A stretch of 64,000 nucleotides of DNA from Alkalimonas delamerensis (lineage in GTDB: Bacteria > Pseudomonadota > Gammaproteobacteria > Enterobacterales > Alteromonadaceae), in NCBI RefSeq assembly GCF_030717955.1, contig NZ_JAUZVY010000002.1, forward strand, positions 248,001 to 312,000, in the 5' to 3' direction. The translations under genes were made by a program, and so were the position numbers. The notes beneath the pieces were generated by a model. The model did no database searches. It was given only the letters and a program-made list of their open reading frames with translations, and was not told the DNA's origin. Shown here in pieces: positions 42,952 to 50,642 of the stretch (its first letter is position 1; every line of letters begins with the position of its first letter).

Positions 42952-44703
42952 ATGACTTCAACTTTTGCTCGTGTTTTGTATGGTGTTTTTTTGCTACTGC
43001 TGGTCCAGTGCTCAGAGTTGTCTGCTCAGGAAACAAAGAGTTGGATGCTTCAGTTTCAACATGCAGATGAGATAAAAAGCAGTGACCCGCAGTACTTAAG
43101 CGAGCTGCTCTCCGCTGCTTCAGATTCTGATGTAACGATGACAGAACAGGAAGACTATTTTTTAAAATACTTGATTGCCTACCAGCAAGCTTTCAATGGT
43201 CAGTGGGAGGCTGCTATTGCCAAGTTCAGGACATTGGCGGACGACAAGCGTTTCCCGGAAATAAACTTGCGGGTGCAAGCTACATTAATTAATGCATTCA
43301 TTCTTACACATCAATACCAGGAAGCATTTGAGCTTGCAGAGCCACTGATGAGCTCTCTTGAGCTTCAGCAATACCATGACTCCCACGATAGGGTTTATCG
43401 TATTTTGGCATTGCTATACAGTAAAGTAGGGCATTATGAGACTGCGGCTGCTTTGGCCCAAAAGTCCTATCAGGCTCAAATCAGCCCTCAGTCAACTTGC
43501 ATCAGTGGCCAACTGCTTACTGAAGCACTGTATCATTTAAATGAACTTGGTAACTCTCTTGATATGGCCAAGGGCGTAATTGGTAAGTGCCAAGCTTTGG
43601 GAGAGCAGGTTTTTGCTAACCTGACTATCAGTACACTTTCAAATTACTATCTTGATGAAACTCTGTTTGATGAAGCTGCTCAGTGGCTGCTTGAAAGTTA
43701 TGACAGCGCGGTTAGTACTGACTATCACTATTTGATACACAGATACCACTACTTGCTGGGTAAGTTGTTTTTTAGTAAGGAACAACCAGAAAAAGCCCGT
43801 CGTTATTTAAAGGCTTCAGTCGTTTTAGCGGAGACGGATCAGTTTGCGGGTTATGAGCCATTGATGCATGTGTACCGTTTATTCGCTGATCTGAGCTCGA
43901 TGCAGCGAGACTTTGAGCAAAGTATTCGCTACCTGCAATTCTACCAAGCCCAGCTGGAAGCTTTTTACGAGACTATGGCGCGTCGGCAGTTAGCCGAGTA
44001 TCTGGCGAGAACGGATATGCAGCTAAAAAAACAAACCATTGCTTTGCTTAACAAAGACAATGAATTACTGTATTTGCAACAGGAGGTTTTGCAAAAAGAA
44101 ACTCAAAATGCCCGCTTATTGCTGGGTGTGTTTCTCCTACTGCTGATCATTCTTGCCATTTGTGCCTACCATGGCTTGATGGGCCGCCACCGCTTCAAAT
44201 TTATGGCCGAAAACGACGAGCTTACAGGCATCAGCAATCGTTACCATTTCAATAAGCAGGCAGAAAAGTCATTGAAACAATGTCAGAAACAGGGCCTGAC
44301 GGCTGGAGTGATACTATTCGACTTGGATCATTTCAAACAAATTAATGATCAGTTTGGCCATGCCACTGGCGATTGGGTACTGCAGCAAGTGGTGCAGAGC
44401 TGTCGCAACTTTATGCGCATCGACGATGTGTTTGGTCGGCTGGGGGGCGAAGAGTTTGCCATTTTACTGCCCAATTGCCATGCCGATAAAGCTTTGATGC
44501 TGGCGGAGATCTGTCGGGATTCCATTGAAGAGATTCAAACCAGGCAAAGTGGGCACGAGTTTTTACTGACGGCCAGTTTTGGTGTGACTTCAAGTGACTC
44601 TTCGGGTTATGAGTTAAAGCAACTGCTTTCGGATGCAGACAAAGCCATGTACCAGGCGAAGCAGGGAGGCCGCAATCAGGTGCAATTTTTTAGCGGTGCC
44701 TGA
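42952..44703 (+). CDS. TPR-containing membrane diguanylate cyclase (GGDEF)
   Basis: 583 residues. Signal peptide (about 1-25), a periplasmic helical-repeat region of TPR type (about 30-370), a short coiled coil, one membrane helix (about 385-410, LLLGVFLLLLIILAICAY) and a cytoplasmic GGDEF domain (about 425-580). The active-site loop reads GGEEF and is preceded by an inhibitory-site RIDD (RxxD), five residues earlier, so an active and feedback-inhibited cyclase is expected. The ATG lies 3 bases after the stop of the candidate borosin precursor, which suggests translational coupling. It could sense the modified peptide or the cell state that requires it. Confidence 0.92.
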   Translation: MTSTFARVLYGVFLLLLVQCSELSAQETKSWMLQFQHADEIKSSDPQYLSELLSAASDSDVTMTEQEDYFLKYLIAYQQAFNGQWEAAIAKFRTLADDKRFPEINLRVQATLINAFILTHQYQEAFELAEPLMSSLELQQYHDSHDRVYRILALLYSKVGHYETAAALAQKSYQAQISPQSTCISGQLLTEALYHLNELGNSLDMAKGVIGKCQALGEQVFANLTISTLSNYYLDETLFDEAAQWLLESYDSAVSTDYHYLIHRYHYLLGKLFFSKEQPEKARRYLKASVVLAETDQFAGYEPLMHVYRLFADLSSMQRDFEQSIRYLQFYQAQLEAFYETMARRQLAEYLARTDMQLKKQTIALLNKDNELLYLQQEVLQKETQNARLLLGVFLLLLIILAICAYHGLMGRHRFKFMAENDELTGISNRYHFNKQAEKSLKQCQKQGLTAGVILFDLDHFKQINDQFGHATGDWVLQQVVQSCRNFMRIDDVFGRLGGEEFAILLPNCHADKALMLAEICRDSIEEIQTRQSGHEFLLTASFGVTSSDSSGYELKQLLSDADKAMYQAKQGGRNQVQFFSGA

Positions 44704-44838
44704 TCGCCCTCCAACTCCAGTTCGGTTATTGGTTGAACAAACAGCAACTGAGCTGGTCCGCCCTGTTGTTTTTTGCGCTGGCTGGTATAGTGGCAACACA
44801 GGTTTTCACCCAAACAGCTTTACCTCAGGAGTTTCGGC

Positions 44839-45876
44839 ATGAGCCAGCAGTTGATCCCCAACCACGACTTTCTACGTCATACCTTAGACAACCCGGCCGG
44901 ATTGTCTCCATGCCAGTTTCAGCTGGACAATGGCGTTCAGGTGCAGGTGTGGGATACCGGGGTAATTTGCTTTGAGCCTAAACAACCCGCAGAAAAAGAC
45001 ATCGTGCTGGCTTGTGGTGTGCATGGCAATGAAACTGCGCCGATAGAAATCTGCGCCGAGCTGATTCAGGATATATTGCAGCAACGCCTGGTACCGGCAC
45101 ACCGTACCTTGGTGCTGATCGCCAACCCTGCGGCCATCAATGCTGGCAGCCGTGAAGTGGAAGAGAACTTGAATCGTTTGTTCTCAGGCTATCACAGCAA
45201 AGGGGCGGGCCTTATCAACAATGAGCGCAAACGTGCCCAGGTATTGGAGCAGTTTGTCAGCCGTTTTTACCAGCAGGCCCCTGCAGGCTCGCGCAAGCGC
45301 TACCTGTACGATTTACACACCGCCATTCGCGGGTCACGTTTTGAGAAATTTGCCGTCTATCCGTTTTTGCACGACAAAGCCTGGCAGCAAAATCAACTGG
45401 AGTTTCTGCGCGCCTGTGGCGTGAGCACGGTGTTGTTGATGCAAACTGCCGCGCCAACCTTTAGCTATTATGCGTCCAATACCCATGGTGCCGATGCCTT
45501 TACCGTCGAGCTTGGCAAGGTGCGGCCCTTTGGGCAAAACGACATGCGCCGCTTTGCCGATGCCAGAAATAGCCTGCGGGCCCTGGTCGCTGGTCAGCCG
45601 GTGGCAACGCAAGCTTTTGATGAAAAAGATTTCCATTTGTATGAAGTCTACCGCTCCATTCACAAGCAAACCCAGGATTTCAAACTGCACTTTGCCGATG
45701 ATGTCGAGAACTTTACTACCTACCCGGTGGGCACTTTGCTGGCAACCGATGGCGATACCGAATACCGGGTAGAAAAAGAAGGGGAGGCACTGATTTTCCC
45801 CAATGCCAAAGTCGCCGTCGGTCAGCGCGCTATGCTGATGGTGATACCGCGCTCTGTGCAGGGGCAATTGGCCTAA
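44839..45876 (+). CDS. astE: succinylglutamate desuccinylase
   Basis: 345 residues of the M14-like AstE/AspA family. It hydrolyses N-succinylglutamate to succinate and glutamate, the last step of the arginine succinyltransferase pathway. Zinc ligands are in GVHGNETAP (His and Glu) and DLHTAIRG (His), and the catalytic Glu is in FTVELGKVRPFG. A clear RBS (AGGAG) precedes the ATG. The other ast genes are not in the window, so astE is separate here. A terminator follows. Confidence 0.94.
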   Translation: MSQQLIPNHDFLRHTLDNPAGLSPCQFQLDNGVQVQVWDTGVICFEPKQPAEKDIVLACGVHGNETAPIEICAELIQDILQQRLVPAHRTLVLIANPAAINAGSREVEENLNRLFSGYHSKGAGLINNERKRAQVLEQFVSRFYQQAPAGSRKRYLYDLHTAIRGSRFEKFAVYPFLHDKAWQQNQLEFLRACGVSTVLLMQTAAPTFSYYASNTHGADAFTVELGKVRPFGQNDMRRFADARNSLRALVAGQPVATQAFDEKDFHLYEVYRSIHKQTQDFKLHFADDVENFTTYPVGTLLATDGDTEYRVEKEGEALIFPNAKVAVGQRAMLMVIPRSVQGQLA

Positions 45877-45895
45877 GCCATCAGTTTGTTGTTAG

Positions 45896-45918
45896 AGCCC
45901 GCCTGATGCGGGCTTTTT
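45896..45918 (+). terminator. Rho-independent terminator after astE
   Basis: Stem AGCCCGC / GCGGGCT with loop CTGAT and five T residues. It is immediately followed by a TTTGCTGTTTAGG ... TACAGCAAA inverted repeat that resembles the hairpin near 13500. Confidence 0.85.
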
Positions 45919-46168
45919 GCTGTTTAGGCCTGAGGTAAAGTACAGCAAAACTGACAGTCTGTACGCCGCCTGCACAGGAAAAGGCGCTGGCCGGAGTTGC
46001 AATGCAGTTTACGTAAAGGTAAAGTTGGCAGCGATAACAACAATGACAACAACCATAACAACGATCTGGCCGCTCAGCGGCAGACAAAATGGGGAAAAGC
46101 AAGTCGGAGCCGCTATACTTGAAGCCGCTTTATCAATGCTTGCTTAGCATGTTCAACCTCGGTGCCTG
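45919..46168. other. non-coding gap between astE and bkdA1
   Basis: About 340 bases lie between the astE stop and the bkdA1 start. Besides the terminator at the left and the palindrome at 46169, they hold an inverted repeat near 45917-45951 and an ACAACA-rich stretch. An open frame of 76 codons (45917-46147) has no family features and I do not call it a gene. Confidence 0.6.
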
Positions 46169-46186
46169 CTTGACGTTAACGTCAAG
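46169..46186. promoter_or_regulatory. 18-bp palindrome upstream of bkdA1 (LiuR-like operator)
   Basis: A perfect palindrome CTTGACGTTAACGTCAAG, 31 bases before the bkdA1 ATG. From memory, the MerR-family regulator LiuR of branched-chain amino acid degradation in gammaproteobacteria uses a very similar TTGACGTTAACGTCAA site. It is the most direct regulatory clue for the bkd operon. Confidence 0.65.
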
Positions 46187-46217
46187 TTGGTGCGAGTAAA
46201 CAACCAAGAGAAACCCT

Positions 46218-47402
46218 ATGACCAACCCAAATAACGCCACCATTACCACGGTGCATTCGGCAGAATTCACCAGCGGTCATGCGTTAACCATTCCAACGCT
46301 ACGGCTATTAAAAGACGACGGCACCTTGTACGAAGGCGCCAAAGAGCCCGAGCTGGATAAAGCCACCGCCTTGAAAATGTACGATACCATGGTCTTTATC
46401 CGGGTGTTGGACGAGCGGATGCTGGCCGCGCAGCGCCAGGGCCGCATCAGCTTTTACATGCAGTGCCTTGGCGAAGAAGCCGCTGTTGTTGGCAGTGCTG
46501 CAGCACTGGATGACAAAGACATGATCATGGCGCAGTACCGTGAGCAGGGTGCGCTGCGTTACCGTGGTTTTTCGCTGGAGCAGTTTATGAATCAGCTGTT
46601 CTCCAACGAAAAAGATCTGGGCAAAGGCCGGCAGATGCCGGTGCACTACGGCAGCCAGGATATTTACTACATGACGGTCTCGTCCCCGCTGGGTACCCAA
46701 ATTCCTCAGGCCAGCGGCTATGCTTATGCCCAGCGCTTGCGCGGGCTGAAAAATGTCACCCTGTGCTACTTTGGTGAAGGGGCTGCGTCGGAAGGTGATT
46801 TCCACGCTGGCCTTAATATGGCAGCGGTGCACAAGGCGCCGGCGCTGTTTTTCTGCCGTAACAACGGTTACGCCATTTCGACCCCTGCCAATGAGCAGTT
46901 TGTTGGTGATGGCATTGCCTGTCGTGGTGTCGGTTACGGCATCAAAACCATGCGGGTTGATGGTGCTGACATTCTGGCGGTCTATCAGGCCACCAAGATG
47001 GCGCGTGAGCAGGCACTGGCCGGCAATGAGCCTATCTTGTTGGAATCGATGGCCTACCGCCTGGCGGCGCACTCTTCATCAGACGACCCAAGCGGTTACC
47101 GCTCCAAAGAAGAAGAAGAGCAGTGGCGTAAAAACGATCCCATCAGTCGTTTCCGTTTGTGGTTGCTCAACAAAGGCTGGTTGGATGATGCCGCCGATAC
47201 CGAGCAAACCAGTGCCTTGCGTCAGGAAATTCTGGACGCACTGAAAGTTGCTGAAAAAGTCGCCAAGCCTGGCATTGAACACATGATCAGCGATGTTTAC
47301 GCCGAGCCCACTGTGCAGTTGCAGCAGCAGCTGAAAGAGCTAAAAGCGCACATTAAAAAATACCCGGATGCCTATCCGGTGACGGCGGGGAGAATCGACT
47401 GA
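46218..47402 (+). CDS. bkdA1: branched-chain 2-oxoacid dehydrogenase E1, alpha subunit
   Basis: 394 residues. It carries the thiamine diphosphate motif (CYFGEGAASEGDFHAG ... FFCRNN, the GDG..NN fold), and the phosphate-adjacent loop YRLAAHSSSDDPSGYR of the branched-chain type. It removes CO2 from 2-oxoisovalerate, 2-oxo-3-methylvalerate and 2-oxoisocaproate and passes the acyl group to E2. The N-terminus is extended and polar (TNPNNATITT), as usual for this subunit. Its stop and the next start share an A (TGATG), so the subunits are coupled. A LiuR-like palindrome lies upstream. Confidence 0.94.
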   Translation: MTNPNNATITTVHSAEFTSGHALTIPTLRLLKDDGTLYEGAKEPELDKATALKMYDTMVFIRVLDERMLAAQRQGRISFYMQCLGEEAAVVGSAAALDDKDMIMAQYREQGALRYRGFSLEQFMNQLFSNEKDLGKGRQMPVHYGSQDIYYMTVSSPLGTQIPQASGYAYAQRLRGLKNVTLCYFGEGAASEGDFHAGLNMAAVHKAPALFFCRNNGYAISTPANEQFVGDGIACRGVGYGIKTMRVDGADILAVYQATKMAREQALAGNEPILLESMAYRLAAHSSSDDPSGYRSKEEEEQWRKNDPISRFRLWLLNKGWLDDAADTEQTSALRQEILDALKVAEKVAKPGIEHMISDVYAEPTVQLQQQLKELKAHIKKYPDAYPVTAGRID

Positions 47403-48382
47403 TGGCGAAAATGAATCTATTACAGGCCATTAACAATGCGCTGGATTTGGCGATGGAAAAAGACGACAGCGTCGTCTGTTTTGGTGAAGACGTTGGCCAC
47501 TTTGGTGGCGTGTTTCGCGCCACCAGCAAGCTGCAGGAAAAGTACGGCCGTGACCGTTGTTTCAATACCCCGTTGACTGAGCAGGGTATTGCTGGCTTTG
47601 CCAACGGCATGGCGGCTCAGGGCATGAAACCGGTGGCGGAAATCCAGTTTGCCGATTACATCTTCCCGGCCTTTGACCAAATCGTCAACGAAACCGCCAA
47701 GTTCCGCTACCGCTCCGGCAATGAATTCAATGTTGGTGGCCTGGTGTTCCGCACCCCTTATGGTGGCGGTATTGCCGGTGGCCATTACCACAGTCAGTCA
47801 CCGGAAGCCTATTTTGCCCATACGCCGGGATTGCAGGTGGTGGTGCCGCGCGATCCCTATCAAGCCAAGGGCTTGCTGCTGGCTTCGATTAACAGCCCGG
47901 AACCGGTCATTTTCTTCGAGCCTAAGCGTTTGTACCGTGCCGCTGTCGGTGAGGTCCCCGAAGAGTACTACGAGCTGCCGATTGGCAAAGCCGAGGTGGT
48001 GCAAGAGGGCAGCGATCTGACCTTGCTGGCCTGGGGTGCTCAGATGGAAATCGTGCAAAAAGCAGCCGACATGGCGAAAGAAAAAGATGGCATTTCTTGT
48101 GAGATCATTGATTTGCGCAGCATTTTGCCATGGGATGTCGAGACAGTCGCCAACTCAGTGCTAAAAACCGGCCGCCTGGTGATCAACCACGAAGCGCCGC
48201 TGACCGGTGGTTTTGCCGGTGAAATAGCCGCCACCATCCAAAAAGAGTGCTTCTTGCATCTGGAAAGCCCGATTGAGCGAGTTTGTGGTCTGGATACGCC
48301 GTACCCGCTGGCGCTGGAAAAAGAATACGTCGCCGATCATCTGAAAACCTACGAAGCCATTGTGCGTTCAATGAACTTCTAA
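47402..48382 (+). CDS. bkdA2: branched-chain 2-oxoacid dehydrogenase E1, beta subunit
   Basis: 326 residues with transketolase pyrimidine-binding (about 1-175) and C-terminal (about 195-320) domains: VVCFGEDVGHFGGVFRAT and TPLTEQGIAGFANGMAAQGMKPVAEIQFADY are the conserved N-terminal stretches; GRLVINHEAPLTGGFAGEI is the conserved C-terminal one. It forms the heterotetramer E1 with the alpha subunit and completes the active site. Start overlaps the preceding stop by one base, and the gap to bkdB is 11 bases. Confidence 0.94.
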   Translation: MAKMNLLQAINNALDLAMEKDDSVVCFGEDVGHFGGVFRATSKLQEKYGRDRCFNTPLTEQGIAGFANGMAAQGMKPVAEIQFADYIFPAFDQIVNETAKFRYRSGNEFNVGGLVFRTPYGGGIAGGHYHSQSPEAYFAHTPGLQVVVPRDPYQAKGLLLASINSPEPVIFFEPKRLYRAAVGEVPEEYYELPIGKAEVVQEGSDLTLLAWGAQMEIVQKAADMAKEKDGISCEIIDLRSILPWDVETVANSVLKTGRLVINHEAPLTGGFAGEIAATIQKECFLHLESPIERVCGLDTPYPLALEKEYVADHLKTYEAIVRSMNF

Positions 48383-48393
48383 GCGAGGGCAGC

Positions 48394-49974
48394 ATGAAAA
48401 AAGATTTTATTCTGCCAGATATTGGCGAAGGCATTGTCGAGTGTGAAATTGTCGAATGGCTGGTGGCCGAAGGCGAAACCATCAAAGAAGATCAGCCGGT
48501 TTGTGATGTGATGACCGACAAGGCGCTGGTGCAAATTCCTGCAGTGCATGATGGTGTGGTGTCCAAGCTGTACTACCAAAAGGGCGATATCGCCAAGGTG
48601 CACGGCCCCTTGTTTGAAATGGAGTTGGCTGGTGAAGGCGCTGCCAGTGCCAAGGCCACAGCCAGTGCAGAGTCAACAGCCAGTGCGCCGGTGACGGAGG
48701 CAACTGACAGCAACCAGGCTGAAGCCGAAGAAGACTTTATCCTGCCAGATATCGGCGAAGGCATTGTCGAGTGTGAAATTGTCGAATGGCTGGTGGCCGA
48801 AGGCGATAGCATCGAAGAAGACCAACCAGTCTGTGATGTGATGACCGACAAGGCGCTGGTGCAAATTCCGGCCAAATATTCCGGCACCGTCACCAAGCTG
48901 TATTATCAAAAAGGCGACATTGCCAAGGTGCATCAGCCCTTGTTTGGCATGCGTATCGCCGGCTCTGTGGCTGCGGCCAGCGCGAAGCCCGCAACCAGCG
49001 CAAGCAGCAACGCCAGTTGCCCTGTGCAAAGCAGCGAAACGCAACAAGCCGAGCTGCGCCCGGGTAAAGCGGTAGCCAGCCCTGCAGTACGGCGTTTGGC
49101 CCGCGAGCTGGATGTGGACATCAGCAAGGTGCCAGGCTCTGGCGATAAAGGCCGGGTGTTTAAAGAGGATGTGCGTGCTTTTGCCGATGGCAAAACCACC
49201 ACAACCAGCACCAGCAAAGCAGCGGCTCCGGCCAAAGCCAGCAGCACCGTTGTGGCAACGGCTGCAGCAGAAGACAGAGTCGAGCCGATTAAAGGCGTCA
49301 AAGCGGCGATGGCCCGGCAGATGATGGAGTCGGTCAGCAGCATTCCGCACTTTACCTACTGCGACGAAATTGATTTAACCGAGCTGAGCGCATTGCGCAA
49401 CCAGCTGAAAGATCAGTACCGTGAGCAAGGCGTGAAGCTGACCATGATGCCGTTCTTTATGAAAGCATTGTCGATGGCTATTCAGCAGTTCCCAATTCTG
49501 AACAGTCAGGTCAATGCCGATTGCAGCGAGCTTATCTACAAAGCAGCGCACAACATTGGTGTGGCGGTGGACTCTAAAGTGGGCTTGTTGGTGCCAAACA
49601 TCAAACACTGTGAGCAAAAATCCATTGTCGATATTGCAAAAGAGCTGACTGAGCTGACCGATCAGGCCCGGGCAGGGCGGGTGAGCCCGGATCAGCTCAA
49701 AGGCGGGACCATCAGCATCTCCAACATTGGCGCCATTGGCGGCACGGTGGCAACACCCATCATCAATAAGCCGGAAGTGGCCATTGTTGCTCTTGGCAAG
49801 GTACAAAGCTTACCGCGCTTTAATGCTAAAGGTGAGGTCGAAGCTCGGCAACTGATGCAAATCAGCTGGTCGGGCGATCACCGGGTGATTGATGGCGGTA
49901 CCATTGCCCGTTTCTGCAATCTGTGGAAGCAATACCTGGAGCAACCAGCGGCCATGCTGGTGGCAATGAAGTAA
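48394..49974 (+). CDS. bkdB: branched-chain 2-oxoacid dehydrogenase E2 (lipoamide acyltransferase), two lipoyl domains
   Basis: 526 residues from the ATG at 48394, with GAGGG before it. Two lipoyl domains (about 1-78 and 112-188) each carry the lipoylated Lys in MTDKALVQIP; Ala/Ser/Thr-rich linkers separate them. A peripheral subunit-binding domain (AVRRLARELDVDISKVPGSG, about 230-265) and a catalytic CoA-acyltransferase domain follow, with the active-site His-x3-Asp loop in ISWSGDHRVIDGG near the C-terminus. The two lipoyl domains are nearly the same in DNA (see findings). No lpdA (E3) gene is adjacent, so E3 must be encoded elsewhere. Confidence 0.95.
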   Translation: MKKDFILPDIGEGIVECEIVEWLVAEGETIKEDQPVCDVMTDKALVQIPAVHDGVVSKLYYQKGDIAKVHGPLFEMELAGEGAASAKATASAESTASAPVTEATDSNQAEAEEDFILPDIGEGIVECEIVEWLVAEGDSIEEDQPVCDVMTDKALVQIPAKYSGTVTKLYYQKGDIAKVHQPLFGMRIAGSVAAASAKPATSASSNASCPVQSSETQQAELRPGKAVASPAVRRLARELDVDISKVPGSGDKGRVFKEDVRAFADGKTTTTSTSKAAAPAKASSTVVATAAAEDRVEPIKGVKAAMARQMMESVSSIPHFTYCDEIDLTELSALRNQLKDQYREQGVKLTMMPFFMKALSMAIQQFPILNSQVNADCSELIYKAAHNIGVAVDSKVGLLVPNIKHCEQKSIVDIAKELTELTDQARAGRVSPDQLKGGTISISNIGAIGGTVATPIINKPEVAIVALGKVQSLPRFNAKGEVEARQLMQISWSGDHRVIDGGTIARFCNLWKQYLEQPAAMLVAMK

Positions 49975-49997
49975 CACCAGCACAGCTGTTGCAATCA

Positions 49998-50024
49998 AAC
50001 CCATGCTCCGGCATGGGTTTTTTA
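49998..50024 (+). terminator. Rho-independent terminator after bkdB
   Basis: Stem CCCATGC / GCATGGG with loop TCCG and six T residues. Confidence 0.9.
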
Positions 50025-50036
50025 TTTCTGTGCTAC

Positions 50037-50090
50037 TTACTGTACAAGTCAGAGCTGGCTATTTATACTTGTTCTGTTTACTGTACAGGT
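50037..50090. promoter_or_regulatory. two TGTACA-core operator sites of the yefM-yoeB promoter
   Basis: Two copies of TTACTGTACARGT (50037-50049 and 50078-50090, 12 of 13 identical) stand 41 bases apart, the second 7 bases before the yefM ATG. The TGTACA core is the hexamer I recall for the L and S operator repeats of E. coli yefM-yoeB, so YefM, alone or with YoeB, should repress here. Confidence 0.7.
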
Positions 50091-50097
50091 GATCTTT

Positions 50098-50352
50098 ATG
50101 AAAATCGTCTCTTTTACTGAAGCCAGAAATAGCCTGAAATCGGTGCTGGATGAAGTGGTCAATAATGCCGATACCACGGTGATCACGCGCCGTGATGCGG
50201 ACGATGCGGTGGTGATGTCGCTGGATTACTACAACAGCCTGATGGAGACGGTGCATTTACTGCGCTCACCTGCTAACGCTGAGCACCTGCAGCGCTCGAT
50301 AGCCCAATTTAAAGCCGGCAAAGCAAGCCAAAGAGAGCTGGTGGATGACTAG
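50098..50352 (+). CDS. yefM: YefM-type (Phd/YefM) antitoxin
   Basis: 84 residues beginning MKIVSFTEARNSLKSVLDEVVN, the typical YefM start, with VITRRDADDAVVMSLDYYNSLMET in the middle and a flexible C-terminus for toxin binding. It should neutralise YoeB and repress the operon by binding the two TGTACA sites. An in-frame GTG at 50089 lies three codons upstream inside the operator copy and is unlikely as the start. Its last 8 bases overlap yoeB. Confidence 0.92.
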   Translation: MKIVSFTEARNSLKSVLDEVVNNADTTVITRRDADDAVVMSLDYYNSLMETVHLLRSPANAEHLQRSIAQFKAGKASQRELVDD

Positions 50353-50608
50353 CCGTTTGCTCTGCTGGACGGATGAAGCATGGCGCGATTACCTGTATTG
50401 GCAGACTCAGGATAAGAAAACCCTCAAACGCATCAATAAACTGATCCAGGATACAAAACGCACTCCTTTTGCTGGCATTGGGAAGCCTGAACCATTAAGA
50501 GAAAACCTGGCTGGATTTTGGTCCCGCCGTATCGATGATACCAACCGGTTGGTGTATGCAGTTGATGATACGGCTATTACTATCATTTCATGCCGTTATC
50601 ACTATTAG
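50345..50608 (+). CDS. yoeB: YoeB-type ribosome-dependent mRNA interferase toxin
   Basis: 87 residues. The RelE/YoeB family pattern is clear: SRLLCWTDEAWRDYLYWQ, then KPEPLRENLAGFWSRRI and a C-terminus ISCRYHY, which keeps the catalytic positions Glu, Arg and the His-Tyr pair. It cleaves mRNA on the ribosome. It is paired with the antitoxin yefM, whose 3' end it overlaps. Confidence 0.92.
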   Translation: MTSRLLCWTDEAWRDYLYWQTQDKKTLKRINKLIQDTKRTPFAGIGKPEPLRENLAGFWSRRIDDTNRLVYAVDDTAITIISCRYHY

Positions 50609-50642
50609 CATTGCTTAAACAAGCATACCGATAGGAGCCTAA

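Noticed and set aside
45917..46147. 76-codon frame between astE and bkdA1
   Set aside because: Repeat-like Thr/Ile content from an ACAACA tract, no ribosome site, and it lies between a terminator and an operator.
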